In this document: piece by piece, positions 1 through 5,329 of the stretch
How the letters are laid out: each line of letters opens with the position of its first letter
Position numbering within the stretch: the stretch's first letter is position 1
Assembly (NCBI GenBank): GCA_021815245.1
Contig: JAKAHF010000177.1
Coordinates: 1-5,874 of the forward strand
Origin: Actinomycetes bacterium
Lineage (GTDB): Bacteria > Actinomycetota > Thermoleophilia > RBG-16-64-13
DNA length: 5,874 nucleotides
Direction of reading: 5' to 3'
Notes under the pieces: model-generated
What the model saw: only the letters and a program-made list of their open reading frames with translations
Told to the model about the DNA's origin: nothing
Databases searched by the model: none
Made by a program: the position numbers and the translations under genes

Positions 1-969
1 GGTCATCCCGATCGTGATGTAGAGGCGCTTGGCGACGTCGGCGACCATGTCGGCCCGGAGGGGCAACCTCATGATCAGATAGAGGCCTTGATCGGTCTCG
101 ACCACGCCACTCCACCGCCCCTCCTCGAGTGCGTCGAAAGCGGCCATGAACTCCGCCGGCTTCTGGGAGGCCGTGAAGACCACCCCGTCGACGTAGGGCG
201 ACGCTTGGGCGTCTTGACCGTACTGGGTGACGAATCCGGCGAACAGCGTCACCGGATCGGCGCTGGTCTCGAGTCGACCGAGCAGACTCTCGAGCAGCCG
301 ACGATTGTCGGCTTTCTCTTCGGCACCGAGAGGAGCCGTGCCCGTGCCCGTGTTCGACAGAAATACGTAGCGGGCGCAGAGCAGGCCCTTGGCGGCAACA
401 TACGCGTCGACATCGGCGTCGGAGCACTTCTCGCCACCGGCGCCATAGAGCGCGGTGAACATCTGCTGCGACAGGTAGCCGGTCTCGAGCAGGTAGTTGT
501 AGACCGTTTCGCTCACGTACGTCTGCCGGATGATCCTCTGGTACTCGCTCTCGCTGCCATAGACGGACACATTCTCGGCCCGCGATCGCGCCATCTCGTC
601 TCTCTGAGCCTGCGTGACGGCGATGCCCATGTCGGCCGCATGTTTCTCGAGGGCACGGTGCCTACCCGCGTAGTCGACGGCGGAGGAGAGGAAGAACTCC
701 TTCAGGGCGACACCGTTGACCTGAGCCGTCCAGTCGGAGATTCCCTCGAGGCCGTTCTGGGTCTCGTAGTAGCCGGTGATGAACCTCAGCCAGTACAGGA
801 ACTCCGGCCAATAGACCGGCGAATCGTCGATCGTGAGTACCACGGTGTCGAGGCCCAGTTCGGTTGTGCCGCCTGCCTGGTCTGAGCCGCCGCAGCCGGG
901 CGCGACGAGGAGGGCCGGCATGAGGAGGCCGAGAAAGAGGATGATCGCGGCGAGCTTGGCAGTCTTCAT
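1..969 (-). CDS. SurA/PrsA-like peptidyl-prolyl isomerase lipoprotein (C-terminus cut by window edge)
   Basis: Reading the minus strand from ATG at 969 gives 323 codons without a stop, so the gene continues past the left edge. The N-terminus MKTAKLAAII is followed by a hydrophobic stretch and a lipobox-like APGC with Cys26, so a lipid-anchored protein outside the membrane is likely; Pro at -2 is atypical. Residues 43-64 (VVLTIDDSPVYWPEFLYWL) match the start of SurA_N-type domains, and residues 85-190 are helical as in the chaperone arm of PrsA/SurA. Residues 198-303 follow the parvulin (PpiC) pattern: CARYVFLS, a helix with LLESLLGRL, LFAGFVTQYG, EFMAAFDALEEGRWSGVV, then GLYLIMRLP. The two conserved parvulin histidines (RHIL and GYHII positions) are Tyr201 and Tyr297, so isomerase activity is doubtful. 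The expected role is folding of exported proteins. No Shine-Dalgarno is visible before the ATG. It is divergent from the SLH protein gene. The family is fairly sure; enzymatic activity is not. Confidence 0.78.
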   Translation of the reverse strand, partial: MKTAKLAAIILFLGLLMPALLVAPGCGGSDQAGGTTELGLDTVVLTIDDSPVYWPEFLYWLRFITGYYETQNGLEGISDWTAQVNGVALKEFFLSSAVDYAGRHRALEKHAADMGIAVTQAQRDEMARSRAENVSVYGSESEYQRIIRQTYVSETVYNYLLETGYLSQQMFTALYGAGGEKCSDADVDAYVAAKGLLCARYVFLSNTGTGTAPLGAEEKADNRRLLESLLGRLETSADPVTLFAGFVTQYGQDAQASPYVDGVVFTASQKPAEFMAAFDALEEGRWSGVVETDQGLYLIMRLPLRADMVADVAKRLYITIGMT

Positions 970-1070
970 TGGTTGAACGAGCGTACCAAATCAGGACGGC
1001 GAGCGATATACTCGGCCGGCACCGGCCTCAGCAGCCTGTCAAGGCTAATTCTGCCTCGGGAGGTCCCGAC
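970..1070. promoter_or_regulatory. Divergent intergenic region with a putative promoter for the SLH protein gene
   Basis: This region separates the minus-strand lipoprotein gene from the plus-strand SLH gene. On the plus strand TATACT at 1007-1012 matches the -10 consensus at five of six bases, but no good -35 lies 16-18 bp upstream. The TTGAAC at 973-978 is 28 bp away, too far to pair. The same bases read TATATC on the minus strand, so the site could serve either direction. Just downstream lies the inverted repeat GGCCGG-CA-CCGGCC (1014-1027), placed where the start of the plus-strand transcript would be. The promoter is inferred, not proven. Confidence 0.4.
1033..1067 (+). promoter_or_regulatory. 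5' leader with small stem-loops and ribosome binding site of the SLH gene
   Basis: GGGAGG at 1058-1063 is a strong Shine-Dalgarno seven bases before ATG 1071 and decides that start over the longer open frame that begins with TTG at 969. Two short inverted repeats are visible: AGCCT-GTCA-AGGCT (1033-1046) and GGGA-GG-TCCC (1058-1067), the latter overlapping the Shine-Dalgarno. CCTC at 1054-1057 can also pair with GAGG at 1060-1063. The stems are only four to five pairs, so a regulatory role is speculative; the binding site itself is well supported. Confidence 0.5.
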
Positions 1071-2528
1071 ATGCGGCGTCTCATCCCTCTGCTCGCTCTC
1101 GTCCTCTTTGTGTGTCTTTGGACGACGACGGCCGCTCTCGCCGCCGGCGACGACGACCTGCCGGGGACGCCGCTCACCGTGGGTGGCGGCGTGGCGCAGA
1201 CGGTCGACTCGGCCGACATGGTCGATGTCTATGCCGTGAAGCTGGTGGCGGGAGAGGAGATCTACATACGTCTCGACCCGGGCAACGTGGCCGGCAATGC
1301 CGGACGTATTCACGTGCTCGTACCCGGGGCGACCTCGATCGCGGGGTCGGATCTGTTTAACGAGATCATCTACGAAGCCATCGGCGGCACGCCCAAAGTA
1401 GACAAACACGGCGCCTACTTCTACTACATGCCCGCCAAGACGGGTACCTACTACCTGGGCGTGGAGTGGGTGCAGGGCGTGCTTGCGTACAATCTGTCGG
1501 TGACCCGCACATCGCGGCCGGCGCTCGACCTGGCCGCCGACGCCGACGCCATCCCCGGGACGGCGATCGGACCCGGCACCGTTACCGGGATCGTGTCGAC
1601 TCGGGCCGACCACTACGACGTGTATGCGGTGACTCTCGGGGCCGGTCGCCAGTTCACCCTACAAGTGGCACCGCTCCTACCCTTCGAGAACTACTTCTCC
1701 GCCGGCGCGCGGGTGCGGCTGCTGAAGCCGGGCACGGCTTCACTCGACGTAGCAGGTGCGGTTGCCGCGGGCCCCGCCGACGTTGTGGCCGCGACCACGG
1801 CCTCCGAGCGCAAGACCGCGTCGCTGCAATACACGCCGCCGGCCGATGGCGTCTACTACGTCTCGGTAGAAGCCGGACCCTTCGCCGAGCCTCTCTACGG
1901 CATGAACATCGCCTACCAGTTGACCGCGTCGGGCAATGAGACCACAGGTGGTGATTCGAGCGGGGGTGACTCGTTCACAGATGTCGCGGGTACCCCGTAC
2001 GCGACCGCCATCTACGACCTAGCCGGTCGTGGGATCATCACGGGGTTCGAAGACGCGACGTTTCGTCCCAATGCGTCGGTGACCCGCCAGCAGTTCGCCA
2101 AGATGATCGTGAAGACCATCGGGTACGCCGTGACCGGCTCCGAGGTGTGCCCCTTCACCGACGTCGTCGCTCAGTCGGGCAGCGATCCGCTGTATCCGGC
2201 GAAGTACGTGGCTGTATGTGCTCTCCAAGGCATCACCGCCGGCAAGACCCCGAACACGTTCGACCCGGGCACTTCTATCACCCATCAGCAGTTGATCACC
2301 ATGGTGGCGAGGGCCGCGACTTTGGCCGAACCGCCGGTGGACTACTCACCGCCTTTCGTCGCGAGCCAGTTCTCGTTGGCCGAGCACTATGCCAACGCTC
2401 GCCGGGCGGCCTACGCCGGTCTGCTCGAAGGGCTGCAGGGTCTGGGGGGCGGCTACGATTTCGGAGGAGCCTCCACCCGAGGCGAGTGCGCGCAGATACT
2501 CCACAACCTGCGCGCGACGCTTGACTAA
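1071..2528 (+). CDS. Secreted wall-anchored protein: two PPC-like domains plus three SLH repeats
   Basis: The 485-residue protein begins MRRLIPLLALVLFVCLW, a signal peptide with a likely cut after Ala24 (AALA|AGDD). Residues 29-146 and 161-287 each resemble a pre-peptidase C-terminal beta-sandwich: both have DVYAV near the start (52-56, 183-187) and both end in Y-strands (KTGTYYLGVE, then YNLSVT; ADGVYYVSVE, then YQLTAS). A Gly/Ser/Thr linker (288-300) leads to three SLH repeats starting near 301 (SFTDVAGTPYATAI), 361 (PFTDV) and 430. Their TRAE-type signatures read TRQQ (338-341), THQQ (404-407) and TRGE (469-472). SLH domains bind secondary cell-wall polymer, often pyruvylated, so the protein should sit on the cell surface. 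No catalytic domain is present; PPC domains usually accompany secreted peptidases, here without one. The role may be structural or ligand binding. Start chosen from signal peptide and Shine-Dalgarno. Domain calls are firm; the biological role is unknown. Confidence 0.85.
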   Translation: MRRLIPLLALVLFVCLWTTTAALAAGDDDLPGTPLTVGGGVAQTVDSADMVDVYAVKLVAGEEIYIRLDPGNVAGNAGRIHVLVPGATSIAGSDLFNEIIYEAIGGTPKVDKHGAYFYYMPAKTGTYYLGVEWVQGVLAYNLSVTRTSRPALDLAADADAIPGTAIGPGTVTGIVSTRADHYDVYAVTLGAGRQFTLQVAPLLPFENYFSAGARVRLLKPGTASLDVAGAVAAGPADVVAATTASERKTASLQYTPPADGVYYVSVEAGPFAEPLYGMNIAYQLTASGNETTGGDSSGGDSFTDVAGTPYATAIYDLAGRGIITGFEDATFRPNASVTRQQFAKMIVKTIGYAVTGSEVCPFTDVVAQSGSDPLYPAKYVAVCALQGITAGKTPNTFDPGTSITHQQLITMVARAATLAEPPVDYSPPFVASQFSLAEHYANARRAAYAGLLEGLQGLGGGYDFGGASTRGECAQILHNLRATLD

Positions 2529-2589
2529 CTCGCCGCTCGGGGGACAATCGTGTTGGATTGTTGGCGAAGGCCGGATCCGGGAGGCGATC
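2529..2589 (+). promoter_or_regulatory. Intergenic spacer with inverted repeats and ribosome binding site of the LiaF-like gene
   Basis: The 61-bp gap holds an inverted repeat ACAATC-GTGTTG-GATTGT (2544-2561) with six-base arms and loop, and a perfect palindrome CCGGATCCGG (2571-2580). The palindrome touches the Shine-Dalgarno GGGAGG (2579-2584), five bases before ATG 2590. There is no T-run, so it is not a clear intrinsic terminator. The hairpin could be an operator or a processing site. The binding site fixes the start of the downstream gene. Confidence 0.4.
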
Positions 2590-3699
2590 ATGCAGCAGGA
2601 TGCGCATACTCCATACGTGCCCGAGCAGGGGCCGCATCGGCGGCCGAGGCGTCCCTACCGCTCGCTCTTCTGGGCGATCGTGCTGATCGGCGCCGGGGTC
2701 ATCTGGCTGCTCCTCAGCACCGACGTACTCACCAACGCGAACGCCCGCATGCTCGCGCTGTTGTGGCCGATCCTGCTCGTCGGCCTCGGGTTCGATCTAC
2801 TGCTCGGGCGCCGCTCGATGGCCCTCGGGGCGCTGGTCGGCGTAGTGACGATGGGTCTGATCGTGGTGCTCATGCTGGTCGGGGCGTCACACGGGTGGAT
2901 GGGTAGCACGAAGCTCGTCACCGAGACACGCAACGTGCCTCTCGGGCAGGCAACGAGCGCGCGGATCTCCATCGACACGGGACCCTACGGCGCCGAGGTG
3001 CACGCACTACCACTGTCGAACGCCACGGACAGGTCGCTGCTCGCGGCCACCGTCAACTACACCGGCACACTACGGCTTGACGCGACGGGTGACACGCAGA
3101 AGGTCGTGGCGCTCGACACCCAGAGTCGAGGCTGGTGGCTGCCGTGGTTCGACGGTCTCGACGCCGATCCCTGGGATATCGGGCTCGACCCTACAGTGCC
3201 CATCGATCTCGACTATCAAACGTCCTCGGGGACGGTCGTTCTCCGTCTCGGGCAACTCACGCTCACCGGTCTTCGGGTCGGCGTGAGTTCGGGTGACACC
3301 ACCGTCGAGCTGCCCGCGAGCGCCGCTTCGTATGCGACGACGCTGCAGCTCAGTTCCGGCGATCTCAAGGTGCAGGCGCCGGCCGGCGCACGTCTCGACA
3401 TGAAGATCGACATCAGTTCGGGGGACGCCACGCTAGATCTGGGATCTGACGCCGAGGCGGCGGTCGACTTCCACGGCTCGAGTGGCAAATTCGAGCTGCG
3501 GTTGGCGGCCGGCCAGGCATGCAGGGTCGAGGTTCGACAGCTGTCTTCGGGTGATGTCGATCTGCCGTCGGGGTTCATGCGCGTGTCTGAAGGAGAAGGC
3601 AAAGAGGGTGTCTGGGAGACGCAAGGTTACGCCTCTGCCGCTCACAAGATACTGGTGACGATCAACATCAGCTCGGGCTCGGTGCGCGTCACGCAGTAG
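2590..3699 (+). CDS. LiaF-like membrane protein with toastrack (DUF4097/DUF2154-type) repeat domain
   Basis: The 369-residue protein starts with a short polar, Arg/Pro-rich segment (1-25), followed by three predicted membrane helices at about 27-47, 54-73 and 77-99. This layout, with LLWPILLVGLGFDLLLG in helix two, is that of the LiaI/LiaF-like (DUF5668) membrane region. Residues 105-369 are soluble and beta-rich, with SSG(D) turns at Gly214, 235, 257, 278, 299, 321 and 363. This is typical of the toastrack fold found in LiaF, PspC-like and DUF4097 proteins. A Trp-rich segment (GWWLPWFDGLDADPW, 181-195) precedes the repeats. Related LiaF proteins restrain the LiaRS two-component system in the envelope stress response. 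No sensor kinase or regulator lies in this window, so that partnership cannot be claimed. Start chosen by the GGGAGG five bases upstream. It follows the SLH gene by 61 bp and may be co-transcribed. The family is confident, the function inferred. Confidence 0.83.
   Translation: MQQDAHTPYVPEQGPHRRPRRPYRSLFWAIVLIGAGVIWLLLSTDVLTNANARMLALLWPILLVGLGFDLLLGRRSMALGALVGVVTMGLIVVLMLVGASHGWMGSTKLVTETRNVPLGQATSARISIDTGPYGAEVHALPLSNATDRSLLAATVNYTGTLRLDATGDTQKVVALDTQSRGWWLPWFDGLDADPWDIGLDPTVPIDLDYQTSSGTVVLRLGQLTLTGLRVGVSSGDTTVELPASAASYATTLQLSSGDLKVQAPAGARLDMKIDISSGDATLDLGSDAEAAVDFHGSSGKFELRLAAGQACRVEVRQLSSGDVDLPSGFMRVSEGEGKEGVWETQGYASAAHKILVTINISSGSVRVTQ
3223..3681 (+). repeat. Protein-level tandem repeat: SSG(D) turns every 21-22 residues in the toastrack domain
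   Basis: The glycine of each SSG motif falls at residues 214, 235, 257, 278, 299, 321 and 363, giving steps of 21, 22, 21, 21, 22 and 42 (two units). Between turns are short alternating hydrophobic strands. At DNA level the related AGTTCGGGTGAC-like words recur at 3286, 3352 and 3415, with a divergent copy at 3544. This is a stacked beta-turn repeat within one protein, not a DNA array. Confidence 0.8.
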
Positions 3700-3832
3700 C
3701 GAAGGGGATTCTGCTCGGTTGTGCGCAGCGCCCATGTCTGCTCCCGTTGCCGCAACCGCCCCGACTCAGAATCATGCACGAAGCCCGCGGGCTTCCGACG
3801 AGGCCCCCGCTTGCCTATGCGACAATCGGAGC
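3700..3832. promoter_or_regulatory. Intergenic region with a 16-bp perfect palindrome before the acyltransferase gene
   Basis: GAAGCCCGCGGGCTTC at 3780-3795 is a perfect palindrome able to fold as a GAAGCC stem with a CGCG loop. No T-run follows, so it is not a canonical terminator; it could be an operator or a factor-dependent terminator. A smaller repeat GTTGC-C-GCAAC lies at 3746-3756. TTGCCG (3748-3753) followed after 17 bp by AATCAT is a weak promoter candidate. The open frame extends upstream of ATG 3833 through this region, but that translation looks non-native. Confidence 0.4.
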
Positions 3833-5245
3833 ATGGACGAACGGGCGCGATCCTCACGCGTGCAATACCTCGACGTGGTGCGAGTGCTGTCGATGCTCGC
3901 CGTCGTGCTTCTCCACGTGATCGCGGGTACGCTCCGCTCGCGCTACGGCTCGTCGCAATGGCACTTCTCGAATGCTCTGACGTCGCTGGCCACCGCGAGC
4001 GTGCCGCTGTTCTTCATGCTGTCAGGTGCACTGCTTCTGTCGAGTCCACGAACGGCGTCGGTGGGCTATGCGCTGAAGCATCGGGTGCCGAGGGTGCTCG
4101 TGCCCTTCTTGATCTGGTCGCTGCTCGCAATCGCGTACTACCTGATCGTCAGCTGGCGACTCGGCGGGTCACCCGATTGGACCGCCGCGATCGACAAGCT
4201 GAAGCAGATGCCCGCGCGTCCCACTGCCATCCACCTCTGGTTCATGTACGCGCTCATCCCCCTGTACATCCTGTCGCCCTTCATCAAGAAGCTCGTCGAT
4301 GGCCTCGACCGTAGCCTCGTCATCTACCTGCTCTCGCTCTGGCTGTTCTTCTCGGCTGTGCTGCCCACAGTCGCTCTCTTTCTACCCGAGTCGTTCAGCT
4401 CCATCGTCACTCTCGACCGCAGGTACGACCTCAGCATCATGGCCGGGTACGCCGGGTACTTCGTCGCCGGCTACTACCTGGCACGGCTCGAACGGCCAGT
4501 CTCCAAAGCCTGGCTCGGGGTCGTGGTGCTGGTCGACGTGGTATGCATCGCGATCGGCACCTGGTGGAAGACGGCCGCGGTCGGCGAGTATCGTGAGGTC
4601 TTCAAATCGTACAGCGGCGTCTTCGTCGTCGTGCTCTCATGCGCGCTCTTTCTCCTCTTGAAAGAGCTCCTGCGAGAGCGCCGGCTTGGTCGAGCGGCCG
4701 CGGCGACCGTCGGCTTTCTCGCGCCGCTCGCTTTTGGCGTATACCTTGTGCACAACCTGCTCGTCGACCTGCTGTCGCGGTTGCTGCCGTGGTGGCCGGC
4801 TCCATCGGTGCAGATCGTCGTGGTTTCGTGCATCGCGGTCACAGCCGCTTCGATCGTTTTCGTCTACGTTGTCTCGCGCATCAAGCCGCTCTGCTACCTG
4901 CTGACAGGCCAGGTCTACCGGCCATGGTTCAGATCGAAGAGAGCGAGCGAGCGGGAGCAGGAGGTCGAAGCGCCGGCGGCCGAGGCGACGCGTCCCGTCG
5001 AGAAGGCCGCGACGGCACCGGACCAGGCCGCGACGGCGCCGGCCCAGGTCACAGCGGCCACGCCCGCGAATCCTGAGCCGCATCGCGCGTCGCCGACCGT
5101 CGACGGCGCCGGGCAACACGACATGACCTCGACCGACGAGATCCTGTTGCCCAAGGTTTGGAAGCCGGAGCCGACGGCGGTGAAGCCCCCACAGACCCCC
5201 GACGACACGGCCGAACGACCCGGGCGCAAACGCCGCGAGAACTGA
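3833..5245 (+). CDS. Acyltransferase-3 integral membrane protein (WecH/COG3274-like surface polysaccharide O-acyltransferase)
   Basis: The 470-residue protein has about ten membrane helices spread over residues 15-348. Family signatures are visible: YLDVVRVLSMLAVVLLHVIAG (12-32) with Asp14, Arg17 and the conserved His28; FFMLSGALLL (60-69); HLWFMYALIPLYILSPFI (134-151); GYAGYFVAGYYLARLE (205-220); and FGVYLVHNLL (301-310). These enzymes move acyl groups, commonly acetyl, onto sugars of surface polymers at the membrane; the acceptor here is unknown, with wall polymer or glycan as candidates. After residue 350 comes a tail of about 110 residues rich in Ala, Pro, Glu and Thr, ending in basic GRKRREN, absent from typical members and probably cytoplasmic and disordered. 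ATG 3833 is chosen because it places the first motif at the usual distance from the N-terminus. The GGAG there is only one base from the ATG, so a leaderless start or an upstream start such as 3734 cannot be excluded. Confidence 0.85.
   Translation: MDERARSSRVQYLDVVRVLSMLAVVLLHVIAGTLRSRYGSSQWHFSNALTSLATASVPLFFMLSGALLLSSPRTASVGYALKHRVPRVLVPFLIWSLLAIAYYLIVSWRLGGSPDWTAAIDKLKQMPARPTAIHLWFMYALIPLYILSPFIKKLVDGLDRSLVIYLLSLWLFFSAVLPTVALFLPESFSSIVTLDRRYDLSIMAGYAGYFVAGYYLARLERPVSKAWLGVVVLVDVVCIAIGTWWKTAAVGEYREVFKSYSGVFVVVLSCALFLLLKELLRERRLGRAAAATVGFLAPLAFGVYLVHNLLVDLLSRLLPWWPAPSVQIVVVSCIAVTAASIVFVYVVSRIKPLCYLLTGQVYRPWFRSKRASEREQEVEAPAAEATRPVEKAATAPDQAATAPAQVTAATPANPEPHRASPTVDGAGQHDMTSTDEILLPKVWKPEPTAVKPPQTPDDTAERPGRKRREN
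5006..5047 (+). repeat. Two tandem 21-bp copies encoding AATAPDQ/AATAPAQ
   Basis: Two adjacent 21-bp units (5006-5026 and 5027-5047) encode AATAPDQ and AATAPAQ and differ at only two bases. They sit in the disordered tail of the acyltransferase, and the next residues (VTAATPA) look like a decayed third copy. The near identity suggests a recent in-frame duplication. Confidence 0.75.
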
Positions 5246-5329
5246 GAGCCGGGGCGCGATCGCCGGCGACCGGACGTCTTTGCGCCTGCCGCGTGTTCGC
5301 GGGGTGTGCGGGCGGCGCTTGAAGAGCTC
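5246..5329. terminator. Convergent intergenic region with GC-rich inverted repeats, possible bidirectional terminator
   Basis: The gap between the convergent acyltransferase and DUF763 genes contains the palindrome TCGCCGGCGA (5260-5269) and a hairpin CCGCG-TGTT-CGCGG (5289-5302). The palindrome AGAGCTCT (5323-5330) overlaps the DUF763 stop. No T-run follows any stem on either strand, so intrinsic termination is uncertain. The location between two gene ends is the main support. Confidence 0.3.

Noticed and set aside
88..885. Long plus-strand open frame of 265 codons
   Set aside because: It is antisense to the lipoprotein gene, whose translation has a signal peptide, lipobox and parvulin-like pattern; the plus-strand product has no recognisable domain and reflects high GC.
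1037..1042. Perfect TTGACA on the minus strand as a -35 for the lipoprotein gene
   Set aside because: The nearest -10-like hexamer (TATATC, 1005-1010) is 26 bp away, and the bases at 17 bp spacing are CCGGCC, so no functional pair is seen.
969..1070. N-terminal extension of the SLH protein from TTG at 969
   Set aside because: The extension would bury the signal peptide; ATG 1071 has a strong Shine-Dalgarno and directly begins the signal sequence.
966..1613. Minus-strand open frame of 215 codons
   Set aside because: It overlaps the signal peptide and first PPC domain of the SLH gene in antisense and its product is Arg/Gly/His-rich without domains.
3286..3560. Short similar DNA words about 64 bp apart, resembling a degenerate repeat-spacer array
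   Set aside because: They are in frame and encode the SSGD turns of the toastrack domain; copies differ at synonymous and other positions, so this is not a CRISPR array.
4637..5119. Minus-strand open frame of 160 codons
   Set aside because: It is antisense to the acyltransferase tail and extremely Arg-rich, typical of a GC-rich shadow.
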